From Candidatus Geothrix skivensis (GTDB lineage Bacteria > Acidobacteriota > Holophagae > Holophagales > Holophagaceae): a DNA stretch of 57,331 nt. The translations under genes and the position numbers were made by a program. Within the stretch, counting starts at the first letter, position 1. Each line of letters opens with the position of its first letter. The notes beneath the pieces were generated by a model that worked only from the letters and a program-made list of their open reading frames with translations, searched no databases and was not told where the DNA came from. Shown piece after piece: positions 38,634 through 49,401 of the stretch. Location of the stretch: assembly GCA_016721195.1 (NCBI GenBank), contig JADKIO010000010.1:80001-137331 (forward strand), in the 5' to 3' direction.

Positions 38634-38639
38634 GGTCTT

Positions 38640-39218
38640 ATGTGGAAACCAATAACCAGAATGCTTTTCAACTTGGTTCTGATCGGTTCCATCCTCACCG
38701 GGTGCAAGAGCCCAATATGCCGGGTAGGTGGAAATAGTGGCACTCCTGAAATGAAAAAGTGGTTGAATATCGAAAATGAAAAAACAGGTTGGCTCAAAAG
38801 TTGGCAGCGCCGCGAAGATTATAGGCGTAAGAAAATATTTATTAGTGAACCTGACCTTTCATTGTTATGTGAACCCGGCTGCATTGAAATCAAGAAAGAA
38901 ATGCAACATACATTAGAGACATATTTATTTCAACCTCTACGTGCAGATACTCATTTTGAAACCGTCAGTGATAAATCTGAAGCAGATTTTGAAATTAACA
39001 TTAAAATTGCTAGAGTCAAAGAACATCATTACATCGAATATGTTAGCTATTTTCCGCCAACTAATTTTTATATTTACTGGTTTAAAATTTCAAACATCAA
39101 AACTTCGAAAACAGCCTTTTGGTCCTATGGCATGGATTTCTTCAGTGAAGAGAGTCATCGGCGTACATATCCTAGGTTGATTTCTCAAGTCAATAACTTC
39201 GATGGTAGCCATGGCTAG
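38640..39218 (+). CDS. Cassette 2 gene: small lipoprotein of unknown function
   Basis: 192 residues, strongly AT-rich (Ile, Lys, Asn, Phe codons ending in A/T), unlike the high-GC host. The lipoprotein signal is MLFNLVLIGSILTGCKS, lipid on Cys 22. The mature part is charged, then ends with aromatic beta-like stretches (YIEYVSYFPPTNFYIYWFKI, AFWSYGMDFFSEE). No family is recognised. There is no good Shine-Dalgarno sequence because the start lies almost on the recombination core (GTTAGGTGGTCTTATG), typical of compact cassettes; GGTGG may help. A second attC-like site follows 20 bases after the stop. Confidence 0.85.
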   Translation: MWKPITRMLFNLVLIGSILTGCKSPICRVGGNSGTPEMKKWLNIENEKTGWLKSWQRREDYRRKKIFISEPDLSLLCEPGCIEIKKEMQHTLETYLFQPLRADTHFETVSDKSEADFEINIKIARVKEHHYIEYVSYFPPTNFYIYWFKISNIKTSKTAFWSYGMDFFSEESHRRTYPRLISQVNNFDGSHG

Positions 39219-39238
39219 ATATTGCATCTGGATGGGCC

Positions 39239-39362
39239 GCCTAACCCTCCGCTCAACTCGGACCCCGCCTGCATTGCCTTTCGCGCTCTCTCAACCTCGT
39301 GGTATCTCGGCTCCGCTCAGCGCCTCGGCACAGGTCTGGCCACTTAGCTTCACTCGTCAGGC
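39239..39362 (+). repeat. attC-like recombination site 2 (124 bases, degenerate R')
   Basis: R'' GCCTAAC at 39239-39245 and R' GTCAGGC at 39356-39362, the latter with one mismatch to GTTRRRY. It has the same length as site 1 and shares GCTCAA.TCGGACCCCGCC and CTCGGCTCCG.TCAGCGCC; roughly three quarters of positions match. The L'/L'' pairing is weaker than in site 1, which fits a decayed last site of the array. Confidence 0.75.
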
Positions 39363-39435
39363 GCCATAACCCAATGGTTGTGGAACCAGGCGAACCCCAC
39401 CCCGTCATGCTTGCCTGCTGAAAGGTGGCCTTTCC

Positions 39436-40438
39436 ATGAAGCACTACCGAGCCGAAGACCTCAGCCGTTTTGCCAGCGCCATCCTCGAAGCCATCGGCAT
39501 GAACCCGGTGGACGCGGCCTTTGCGGCGGAGGTCATCGTGGCCTCGGATCTGGCGGGGCACGGGTCCCACGGCCTGCGGCGCCTGCCGGAGTATGTGGAG
39601 CGGGCCGGGTCGGGCCTGCTGGCGCCCGGGGAACGGCCGGTGGTGGAGCTGGACCTGGGGGCCCTCCTGCGCCTGGACGGCCGCCGGGCCTGGGCCACAT
39701 CGCCCTGCGGGACCTGACGGACCTGGCGGTGGCGCGGGCGAAGCGCACGGCATCGCGGCCGTGGCCCTGCGGCGGGCATCCTACGCCGGGCGCATCGCGG
39801 ACTACTGCGAGCGGGGCGCCCGGGCCGGGGTGGCCATCCTCTTCTGGTTCAACGATGCGGGGGGCGGGCAGGCGGTGGCGCCGCACGGGGGTGACGCCCC
39901 TCGGCTGTCCACGAACCCCATGGGCGTGGGCCTGCCCCGGGCCGGCGAGCCCTTCGTGCTGGACATGTCCACCAGCGTGGTGGCCATGGGCAAGGTGTCG
40001 GAGTGGCGGGACCGGGGGCTGGAAGTCCCTGGGGACTGGCTCACGCCCGGGGGCGCCCTCCGGCCCTCCGGCGGCCACAAGGGCACGGGCCTCGCCCTGG
40101 TGGCCGAGGCCCTGGCGGGCATCCTCAGCGGCGCGGGCTCCGTGCGGCCCGAGCCCGGTGACGAAGGCCAGGGCGTGTTCTGCGTGGCCATCGACATCGC
40201 CCGGCTGAAGCCCCTGGATGCCTTCACGGAAGAAATGGAGCGGATGCTGGCCTATGTCCGCGAGGTGCCCCTGGAGCCCGGGGCCGAGCCCGTGCGGTTC
40301 CCGGGCGAATCCGGCGAGGCCATGCGGCAGGAGCGCCTGCGGACGGGCGTGCCCATCCAGCCCTTCCTCTGGGCGCGGCTGGAGGCCCTCTCCCGCACCT
40401 TCGGCGTGGCCCTGCCGGAGCCGATGCCCCGGGCCTGA
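39436..40438 (+). pseudogene. Ldh_2-family (malate/lactate-type) dehydrogenase, two frameshifts
   Basis: The reading starts MKHYRAEDLSRFASAILEA, with the family motif ASDLAGHGSHGLRRLPEY, and continues in three frames. It shifts by -1 near 39690-39693 (GGGCC run) to GHIALRDLTDLAVARAKR and by -1 again near 39744-39746 to HGIAAVALRRASYAGRIADY. From there it runs to the stop at 40438 with STNPMGVGLPR and GGHKGTGLALVAEAL. Repaired, it would be about 334 residues, normal for these NAD(P)-dependent alpha-hydroxy acid or imino acid reductases. Two missing G/C bases in homopolymers suggest sequence error, but decay beside the cassette island is possible. Confidence 0.8.
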
Positions 40439-40442
40439 GGCC

Positions 40443-41555
40443 TCAGGGCACCGGCCGCACGACCCCCGGGCTTTGCGCCAGGGCGGTGCGGATGAGGGGA
40501 TCCAGCTGGGCCTTGAGGGTCTCAGATGGCACGAAGCTGGTGGGCAGGTCCGCCTGCTGGGTCATGATCAGGGCGGCGTAGGCGCCATCCGCGGCCACCC
40601 AGGGGGCCCAGCCGAACTTGCCCGTGCTGGACCAGCGGCTGACGGGGTTGGTGACCGAGGGCGCCTGGCCGTTGGCGGTCTCCAGCCAGGTGCCGAAGCC
40701 GTAGTGGTACTGGGCGCCCAGCACCGCGTCGTAGGGGCTGTAGGTGATGGTGGTGCTGGCGCCGAAGGCATCCTGGCGCTGTTGCTGGATGGCGGCCTGG
40801 GGCAGCAGCCGGGTGGAGCCGTCCAGGCCCTGGCGCAGCTGCAGCATGAGGAAGCGGGTGTACTCCAGGCCCGTGCAGGCCAGGCTGCCGGCCGGGTTGG
40901 GGTTCTGGGCGCCGCCGTAGGTGCTGAGGGCCGCCCAGCCCAGGGGCACCCGAAGCTGCTCATCGAAGAGCTGCCGCCAAGTCTTGCCCGTGGCCAGCTC
41001 CGCCAGTCGCGCGGCGATGCGCAGGTGGGTGGAGCCGTAGTAGAAGGTCGAGCCCGGCGCCGGGGCCACCGTCACCTGGCTGTCGTAGATGCGCTTCACG
41101 GCTTCATCCAGGGTGATGGCGGTGTCCTCGGAGCTGGCCACATCGCCGGAGATGCCGCTGGTGAAGCTCAGCAGGTGCCGCAGGCGGATCTCCCCCATGT
41201 TCCCGGACCAGGGGTTGCCGTTCCGATCCTTCAGGTAGGTCTTCGCCTGGGTGTCCAGGCTCAGCAGGCCCTGGTCCACCAGGCGCAGCAGCACGGTGGC
41301 GCTCACGAGCTTGGAGGCGGAGGCCACGGGCACGTAGGTCTGGTTGGTGAAGCCGCCGAAGCCCTGGGAATAGACCACTCCCGAGGGGGTCAGGACCTCC
41401 ACGCAGAGGCCGCCGGGGAACTGGGGCTGGGCCCCCTGGATGGCGCTGGTGACCGGGCCCCAGGGGCTGACGCCATAGGAAATGCCGAGGTTCCCTTCGC
41501 TTCCCCCGCAGCCCAGGAGGAAGGCCAGGCCCGCCAACACCACATGGATTCGCAT
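40443..41555 (-). CDS. Beta-lactamase-fold serine hydrolase, lipoprotein
   Basis: 370 residues. The signal is MRIHVVLAGLAFLLGCGG with a lipobox Cys. The class C beta-lactamase/D-peptidase fold is shown by the SXXK nucleophile in VASASKLVSATVLLR (about residue 80), a YXS-type motif in FYYGSTHLRIAARLA and GYGTW-like YHYGFGTWLE near the end. Such proteins are esterases or peptidases acting in the periplasm; antibiotic resistance is not implied. ATG 41555 was chosen over a GTG six codons earlier because it begins the signal and GGGAG precedes it. It is convergent with the Ldh gene, 4 bases apart. Confidence 0.88.
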   Translation of the reverse strand: MRIHVVLAGLAFLLGCGGSEGNLGISYGVSPWGPVTSAIQGAQPQFPGGLCVEVLTPSGVVYSQGFGGFTNQTYVPVASASKLVSATVLLRLVDQGLLSLDTQAKTYLKDRNGNPWSGNMGEIRLRHLLSFTSGISGDVASSEDTAITLDEAVKRIYDSQVTVAPAPGSTFYYGSTHLRIAARLAELATGKTWRQLFDEQLRVPLGWAALSTYGGAQNPNPAGSLACTGLEYTRFLMLQLRQGLDGSTRLLPQAAIQQQRQDAFGASTTITYSPYDAVLGAQYHYGFGTWLETANGQAPSVTNPVSRWSSTGKFGWAPWVAADGAYAALIMTQQADLPTSFVPSETLKAQLDPLIRTALAQSPGVVRPVP

Positions 41556-41607
41556 AGGGTCTCCCGTGTTCACTACCGACGCCCGGGCCGGGGGTCGGGT
41601 TGAGTCC

Positions 41608-42936
41608 TCAGCCCCGCATCATCTCGGCGATGAGGAAGGCCATCTCCAGGCTCTGGGTGCCGTTGAGCCGGGGATCGCAGCCGGTTTCGTAGGCCTTGAG
41701 CAGGTCGGCTTCGGAAAGGGCCTCGGTACCACCGGTGCACTCCGTGACGGCCTGCCCCGTGAGCTCGATGTGGACGCCCCCCAGGTGGGAGCCCTGGGCC
41801 CGGTGGATCTGGAAGGCCTGCTTCAGCTCCGACAGGATGGCCCCGAAGTCCCGCGTTTTAAGCCCGCTGGCGCTTTCGGTGCCGTTGCCGTGCATGGGAT
41901 CGCAGCTCCAGAGCACCGGGTGGCCCGTGGCCTGCACGGCTTTCAGCAGGGGGGGCAGGGCGGCCTGGATCTGGGTGGCGCCGAACCGCGAGATGAGGGT
42001 GATGCGCCCCGCTTCCCGCCGGGGATCCAGCAGGCCCAGCAGGCTGACCAGGTGCTCCGGCGTGGCGCTGGGCCCAACCTTCACGCCGATGGGGTTGCGG
42101 ATGCCCCGCAGGTATTCCAGGTGGGCGCCCTCCAGCTGGCGGGTGCGCTCCCCCACCCAGAGGGTGTGGGCCCCCAGGTTGTAGTAGCCCGAGTCCTCCG
42201 GGACCCAGCGGGTCAGGGCCTCCTCGAAGGGCAGCAGCAGGGCCTCGTGGCTGGTGAAGAAGTCGATGCGCTCCAGCACGTCCCGCTGGACGCCCCCCAG
42301 GGCCTCGAGGAAGTCCAGGGATTCCCGCACCTGGTCCAGGGTGCGCCGGTAGGCCGGCACCTCGCCGCTGCCCCCCGGCAGCTCCCAGCGCTCGGGGTGG
42401 TGGAGGTCGGCGAAGCCGCCGGCCGTGAGGGCCCGCAGGTGGTTCAGGGTGGCGGAGGCGTGGAAGTAGGCCTCCAGCAGGCGGGTCGGGTCGGCGCGGC
42501 GGCTGGGCCCATCGGCCTCCAGGCCGTTGATGAGGTCCCCCCGGTAGCTGGGCAGCTCCCGACCAGCCACCGTTTCGGTGGCCCTGCTGCGGGGCTTGGC
42601 GAACTGGCCGGCGATGCGCCCCACCCGCACAACGGGCTTGCGCCCGCCGTGGGTGAGGGCCACGGACATCTGGAGCAGCACCCGCAGCTTCCCTTCGATG
42701 GCATCCGGCGTGCAGTCCTTGAACTGCTCGGCGCAGTCCCCGCCCTGGAGCAGGAAGCGCTTGCCCGAGGCGGCTTCCGCCAGGAGGCCCCGGAGGCGGA
42801 TGACCTCCTCGGCCACCACCAGGGGCGGCAGGCGGCGAAGGCGCGCCAGCACGCCCTCGAGCTCGGAGGGGTTGTCATAGACCGGCTGCTGTTGGGCCGG
42901 GAAGCGCTGCCAGCTGTGGGGATTCCAGGATTCCAT
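41608..42936 (-). CDS. 3-deoxy-7-phosphoheptulonate synthase, class II
   Basis: 442 residues, normal for the plant/actinobacterial (type II) DAHP synthase, which condenses phosphoenolpyruvate with erythrose 4-phosphate at the entry to the shikimate pathway. It starts SWNPHSWQRFPAQQQPVY and has LQGGDCAEQF, VVRVGRIAGQFAKPRS, the metal and substrate segments FTSHEALLLPFEEALTR and SCDPMHGNGTES, and HIELTGQAVTEC. ATG 42936 gives the family N terminus. It is 39 bases downstream of nadA on the same strand. Both use aspartate or sugar-phosphate carbon, but no operon logic is evident. Confidence 0.95.
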   Translation of the reverse strand: MESWNPHSWQRFPAQQQPVYDNPSELEGVLARLRRLPPLVVAEEVIRLRGLLAEAASGKRFLLQGGDCAEQFKDCTPDAIEGKLRVLLQMSVALTHGGRKPVVRVGRIAGQFAKPRSRATETVAGRELPSYRGDLINGLEADGPSRRADPTRLLEAYFHASATLNHLRALTAGGFADLHHPERWELPGGSGEVPAYRRTLDQVRESLDFLEALGGVQRDVLERIDFFTSHEALLLPFEEALTRWVPEDSGYYNLGAHTLWVGERTRQLEGAHLEYLRGIRNPIGVKVGPSATPEHLVSLLGLLDPRREAGRITLISRFGATQIQAALPPLLKAVQATGHPVLWSCDPMHGNGTESASGLKTRDFGAILSELKQAFQIHRAQGSHLGGVHIELTGQAVTECTGGTEALSEADLLKAYETGCDPRLNGTQSLEMAFLIAEMMRG

Positions 42937-42974
42937 GCCCCATTCTGGCCTGGATTGGTCGCCGGTGCCTGTCT

Positions 42975-43943
<969 letters not shown>

Positions 43944-43952
43944 GGTTCTATT

Positions 43953-44201
43953 CTAGGCCTTCTCGAGGAAGCGACGGATGCGCAGACCGGGTTCTGGATG
44001 GTCGAAGACGGCCGCGAACGCCGCCCGCTCCCAGGCCAGGGCCGCGCCCCGGGGCAGGGACCTCTGACTACTCTGGAGTTCCTGCAGGGCATCCAGGGCC
44101 CGGGACTGGGACTCCTGCCCCGGGGGCGCGGGTGCAGGCCCGCCTGAAGGGGGGTGGGCCGGAGGCTCCGGGGGCAGGGGTTTCGGGGGCTGCGGGTTCA
44201 T
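43953..44201 (-). CDS. Small proline-rich hypothetical protein
   Basis: 82 residues. The first 30 are Pro/Ala-rich (PKPLPPEPPAHPPSGG) and the rest looks helical (ALDALQELQSSQRSL, then AFAAVFDHPEPGLRIRRFLE), faintly like the tail of enoyl-CoA hydratases but too short to assign. It stops 9 bases before nadA starts on the same strand and has only a weak ribosome binding site. High GC makes chance frames common here, so this is a tentative gene. Confidence 0.4.
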   Translation of the reverse strand: MNPQPPKPLPPEPPAHPPSGGPAPAPPGQESQSRALDALQELQSSQRSLPRGAALAWERAAFAAVFDHPEPGLRIRRFLEKA

Positions 44202-44329
44202 CACCAGTCCATCCCAAGGGGGGGAACAGGGCCGCGTCGGCGCGGGTTCCAGACCCCTCCAGCATCGCATGGCCCGGCTTGGCCCGGCCCGCCCCCAGGG
44301 AACCCGTCCGGCCAGATGGCATGGGCGTC

Positions 44330-44905
44330 CTAGCGTCCGAAGCGGAAGACGGCGCTCACCTGGACCCAGGTGGCGGTATCGAAGCCGAAGCCGTCCCGGC
44401 CGCCCTTGTCCACGAAGACCTGGTTGAGGGTCCCCTCCAGGGAGAAGGTGGGCGTGAAGGTGAAGCCACCGCCGCCGCGCGCGCCGAAGCGACCGCTCTG
44501 GGAGGCGCTGTAGCCGCCGAGGTTGGAATCCACCTCAGCCTTGACACTGTTCAGGGAGGCGCCGGCCACGGTGTACCAGCCCCTGCGCGGGCCCTGGAAG
44601 TGGTAGACCCAGTCGGCGCCCACCTGGAGGGCGGTGTAGTCGTTCTTGTAGTCCGGGCCCCGGCCCCAGCCCGAGCCGGGAAACTTCTGCAAGGTCAGGT
44701 GCCCCCGGACCTCGTGGCGGGGGGTGAGGGTGAAATCCAGGTGGCCGCCCACATGGGCCCCGAAGAACTGGTTGGTGCCGAAGTCCGACTTGTCCTTGAG
44801 GTCGCCCAGCGGGAGGGAGAGACCGGTGTAGACGCCCCCGCTGATGTCTTGGGCGGAGAGGGTCAGGCCCGCGAGGGCAAGGCTGGCTGCGAGGATGCGA
44901 CGCAT
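44330..44905 (-). CDS. Outer-membrane beta-barrel protein
   Basis: 191 residues. The signal peptide is MRRILAASLALAGLTLSAQ. The mature chain alternates polar and hydrophobic residues in about eight strands (GVYTGLSLPLGDL, AHVGGHLDFTLTP, GADWVYHFQG, RGWYTVAGASLNSV, GGGFTFTPTFSLEG) and ends VSAVFRFGR, with an aromatic near the C terminus as in OmpA/OmpW-type barrels. No function can be given. ATG 44905 with AGGAG upstream was preferred over a start 12 codons earlier because it begins the signal peptide. Confidence 0.85.
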   Translation of the reverse strand: MRRILAASLALAGLTLSAQDISGGVYTGLSLPLGDLKDKSDFGTNQFFGAHVGGHLDFTLTPRHEVRGHLTLQKFPGSGWGRGPDYKNDYTALQVGADWVYHFQGPRRGWYTVAGASLNSVKAEVDSNLGGYSASQSGRFGARGGGGFTFTPTFSLEGTLNQVFVDKGGRDGFGFDTATWVQVSAVFRFGR

Positions 44906-45003
44906 GGGAACTCCTGTGAGGACGGGCCCCAGGGGGCCCATCCCGTCCAGGCTACCAAGGCATCGCGAGGGGCCGCGTCATCCGATGGATCTAGCCGTCT
45001 GCT

Positions 45004-45492
45004 CTATTCCAGCGTGACGCCCCGCCCCGACTTGATGCGCTGCTCGATGCGGGACGTGCTGTGGCCCGGCAGGAAGGGGATGAGGACCAGCCTGCCGCCC
45101 CGGCCCTCCACGATGTCCCGTCCCACCACCGCCTCGGGCGTATAGTCGCCGCCCTTCACGAGCACATCGGGGAGGAGGCGCTCGATCAACGCCTGCGGGG
45201 TGTCTTCGTCGAACCGGATGACCGCATCGACGCTGCGCAGGCCCAGGAGGATGGCCGCCCGGGCGGCCTCGTCCTGGAGGGGGCGCCCGGAACCCTTGAG
45301 ACGGGCCACGGAGGCATCGCTGTTGAGGCCCACCACCAGGAAGTCGCCCAGGGCGCGGGCATCGGCCAGGTACTGCACGTGGCCCGGGTGGATCAGGTCG
45401 AAGCAGCCGTTGGTGAAGCAGAGGGTCTTCGGCCTGGGGACGGCGGCCAGGAAGGCTTCAGGGCTCTGGAAGAATCGATTCAGTGGCGGCAT
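45004..45492 (-). CDS. rfaE2: D-glycero-beta-D-manno-heptose 1-phosphate adenylyltransferase
   Basis: 162 residues: the stand-alone nucleotidyltransferase half of HldE (RfaE domain II). It makes ADP-heptose for the LPS inner core. The signature is LCFTNGCFDLIHPGHVQYL (HxGH near residue 36), then GLNSDASVARLKGSGRP and the C-terminal LPDVLVKGGDYTPE and STSRIEQRI. The kinase half is not adjacent. Its presence shows that the organism makes heptose-containing LPS. The ribosome binding site is weak. Confidence 0.93.
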   Translation of the reverse strand: MPPLNRFFQSPEAFLAAVPRPKTLCFTNGCFDLIHPGHVQYLADARALGDFLVVGLNSDASVARLKGSGRPLQDEAARAAILLGLRSVDAVIRFDEDTPQALIERLLPDVLVKGGDYTPEAVVGRDIVEGRGGRLVLIPFLPGHSTSRIEQRIKSGRGVTLE

Positions 45493-45547
45493 CAGAGTAC
45501 CCGGATAAACTTATCGGTTCGGGGAGGATCCCCGGGAGAAGTCTGCC

Positions 45548-45820
45548 ATGCCCCTCTACGAGTACCGTTGCGAAGCTTGTGGCCAGCCCGAAGAGAAGCT
45601 GGAGAGCCTGTCGGCCCCCGAAGTCCACGCCTGCGCAGCCTGTGGCGCGGTCGAGGGCATGAAGCGGCAGCTTTCGGTGGCCGCCTTCAGCCTGGCCGGT
45701 GGCGGCTGGTACAAGGGGGCGGCCTCGGCTCCGGCCCAGGCGGCGCCCGCCGCCGCGGAGGCCCCCAAGGGGGGCCATGGCTGCGCCGCCGGGGGCTGCG
45801 GCTGCCCCCTCGCCGGCTGA
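45548..45820 (+). CDS. FmdB-family zinc ribbon protein
   Basis: 90 residues. The start MPLYEYRCEACGQPEEKLES and the second pair HACAACG form the four-Cys zinc ribbon of the FmdB/CxxC family, seen beside many genes and thought to be regulatory or nucleic-acid binding. After an Ala/Pro linker the C terminus is again Cys-rich (HGCAAGGCGC), which may hold a second metal or be disordered. It lies divergent from rfaE2 by 55 bases and about 190 bases before rpsL. Confidence 0.85.
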   Translation: MPLYEYRCEACGQPEEKLESLSAPEVHACAACGAVEGMKRQLSVAAFSLAGGGWYKGAASAPAQAAPAAAEAPKGGHGCAAGGCGCPLAG

Positions 45821-46010
45821 GGACCACCCGGCGTCGCCCTCAATCCACACTTGATGCGTTGACTTTCGGGGCCATTCCGATAGCCTAGATGGTTCCGGCC
45901 CTGTGGGTCGGCGCAGGATTTCATCCGTCCGACGTTCCCCCATGCTTCACCTTTGGCGGAACCTCTCGGGCCCAGGCCCGGAAAACCCGGCGCCTTCCTA
46001 GGAGGATGGT

Positions 46011-46409
46011 GTGCCTACCATCAATCAGTTGATCCGCCATGGGCGGAAGACCTTCCAGAACAAGACCAAGAGCCCCGCGCTCGACGCCTGCCCGCAGAAG
46101 CGCGGCGTGTGCACCCGCGTGTTCACCACCACGCCCAAGAAGCCGAACTCGGCGCTGCGCAAGGTGGCCCGCGTGCGCCTCACCAACGGCATCGAGTGCA
46201 CCACCTACATCCCGGGCGTGGGCCACAACCTGCAGGAGCACAGCATCGTGCTCATCCGCGGCGGCCGCGTGAAGGATCTGCCGGGCGTGCGCTACCACGT
46301 GGTGCGCGGCACCCTGGACGCCACCGGCGTCGCGGGCCGCAACCAGTCCCGTTCCAAGTACGGCGCCAAGCGCCCCAAGGCTGGCGCCGCGCCGGCCAAG
46401 AAGAAGTAG
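46011..46409 (+). CDS. rpsL: 30S ribosomal protein S12
   Basis: 132 residues, GTG start with AGGAGG six bases upstream. TINQLIRHGRKTF, CPQKRGVCTRV, TTPKKPNSALRKVARVRL, and VLIRGGRVKDLPGVRYH are all standard. The Lys of PKKPNSA and of RVKDLPG, the usual streptomycin-resistance positions, are wild type. S12 guards decoding accuracy. It heads the str cluster (rpsL-rpsG-fusA). The preceding 190 bases after the FmdB-like gene should hold the promoter, but none is clear. Confidence 0.98.
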   Translation: MPTINQLIRHGRKTFQNKTKSPALDACPQKRGVCTRVFTTTPKKPNSALRKVARVRLTNGIECTTYIPGVGHNLQEHSIVLIRGGRVKDLPGVRYHVVRGTLDATGVAGRNQSRSKYGAKRPKAGAAPAKKK

Positions 46410-46420
46410 GGGGATAGACC

Positions 46421-46891
46421 ATGGCCCGCCGCAACGCACCTGCCAAGCGCGAGATCCTGCCGGATCCCATCTACAACAGCCTCACCGTCTCCAAGTTCGT
46501 GAACATCCTCATGGAGCGCGGCAAGAAGGCCACCGCCGAGCGCATCCTCTACGGCGCACTGGAGATCGTCGCCAAGAAGTCCGGCGAAGAAGCCCTGGAG
46601 GCCTTCCAGAAGGCCCTCAACAACATCAAGCCCTCGGTGGAAGTGAAGTCCCGCCGCGTGGGTGGCGCCACCTACCAGGTGCCCGTGGAGGTTCCCCAGA
46701 ACCGCCGCCAGTCCCTGGCCATGCGCTGGCTGAAGACCTACTCCGCCTCCCGTGGCGAGCGCACCATGCGCGACAAGCTGGCCGGCGAGATTCTCGACGC
46801 CATGAACTTCCGCGGCGCCGCCATCAAGAAGAAGGACGACGTCCACAAGATGGCCGAGGCCAACAAGGCCTTCGCCCACTTCCGCTGGTAG
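46421..46891 (+). CDS. rpsG: 30S ribosomal protein S7
   Basis: 156 residues, full length, MARRNAPAKREILPDPIYNS at the start, and VEVKSRRVGGATYQVPVEV, RWLKTYSASRGERTM in the body. S7 organises the 3' major domain of 16S rRNA at the E site. It lies 11 bases after rpsL. A short GC-rich hairpin (AGGAGCCGCC/GGCGGCTCCT, about 46910-46935) lies in the gap before fusA. Confidence 0.98.
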   Translation: MARRNAPAKREILPDPIYNSLTVSKFVNILMERGKKATAERILYGALEIVAKKSGEEALEAFQKALNNIKPSVEVKSRRVGGATYQVPVEVPQNRRQSLAMRWLKTYSASRGERTMRDKLAGEILDAMNFRGAAIKKKDDVHKMAEANKAFAHFRW

Positions 46892-46995
46892 CAGCCCACC
46901 CCTCCGGAAGGAGCCGCCGGCTTGGCGGCTCCTTCCGCGAAGGTCTTTGAAGCAGTCCCGAATCCGATCCTGCTCCACCCATTCAGGAGGCCGCT

Positions 46996-49104
<2,109 letters not shown>

Positions 49105-49109
49105 TTCCT

Positions 49110-49142
49110 GCTCCAAAATCGGGCAAAGCGCGATTTTGGAGC
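49110..49142. repeat. 33-base palindromic repeat, copy 2 (after fusA)
   Basis: GCTCCAAAATCG (49110-49121) and CGATTTTGGAGC (49131-49142) form a perfect 12-bp stem with loop GGCAAAGCG. It is the counterpart of 23720-23752: same length, same GCTCCA...CGGGCAA core. It begins 5 bases after the fusA stop without a T tract and may end or protect the str mRNA. Confidence 0.7.
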
Positions 49143-49332
49143 GATGCAAAAACCTTTGTTCGCAAGCATTACCTGCTGTACCAGCCCCTCTCGGGGTGAG
49201 GTCATCACTCGAACCGCAAGGTTGCCGGGCCTCTTGATCCACCGCTTCCCCCTCCGGGGGGTCGTGCGTTCTCTCAAATAGCCGTTGTATTTCCAGCGGC
49301 TTTTGTTATGCTGATCAGCCCTGTCCCTGTCG
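49143..49332 (+). promoter_or_regulatory. Intergenic region with probable S10-operon promoter
   Basis: No gene or tRNA is seen here. TTGTAT (49285-49290) and TATGCT (49307-49312), 16 bases apart, are a good sigma70-type pair in a locally AT-rich spot. Transcription would begin near 49319, just before a structured leader. Short C/G runs (CCCCTCTCGGGG near 49187) may form small hairpins. Confidence 0.5.
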
Positions 49333-49391
49333 TTGGGACGGATTTACATGGGCGGTCAGCGCCCCACGTCTATGGACGGTTTCCGTCCCAA
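49333..49391 (+). promoter_or_regulatory. Structured 5' leader of the S10 operon (three-way junction)
   Basis: TTGGGACGGA (49333-49342) pairs perfectly over 10 bp with TCCGTCCCAA (49382-49391). Inside lie two hairpins, GGGCG-GTCAG-CGCCC (49350-49364) and CGTC-TATG-GACG (49367-49378). The closing stem ends one base before the rpsJ ribosome binding site GGAG. Such leaders often bind a ribosomal protein (L4 in E. coli) for feedback control; this one is not a form I recognise. Confidence 0.6.
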
Positions 49392-49401
49392 TGGAGTGAG
49401 C

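Larger units (their letters stand above)
37967..39362 (+). mobile_element. Integron gene-cassette array remnant (CALIN-like)
   Basis: Two AT-rich one-gene cassettes lie in the same direction. Each is followed by a 124-base site with R'' (GCCTAAC) and R' (GTTAGGT or GTCAGGC) boxes and attC-like L'' segments. A core site GTTAGGC at 37967 marks the left edge. Recombination normally cuts between G and TT of R', so cassette 1 would be about 37968-38627 and cassette 2 about 38628-39356. No integrase gene or attI is visible in the window. Composition differs sharply from both flanks. Confidence 0.75.

Noticed and set aside
37967..39362. Prophage or transposon as the source of the AT-rich island
   Set aside because: No transposase, integrase, terminal inverted repeats or phage genes are present; the repeated sites have attC architecture instead.
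40443..41555. Antibiotic-resistance beta-lactamase
   Set aside because: The SXXK fold is shared by many esterases and peptidases; the protein is a chromosomal lipoprotein with no sign of mobility or resistance-enzyme signatures.
49143..49332. Possible tRNA gene between fusA and rpsJ
   Set aside because: Short hairpins and TCGAACC look tRNA-like, but no acceptor stem or anticodon arm with the right spacing could be built.
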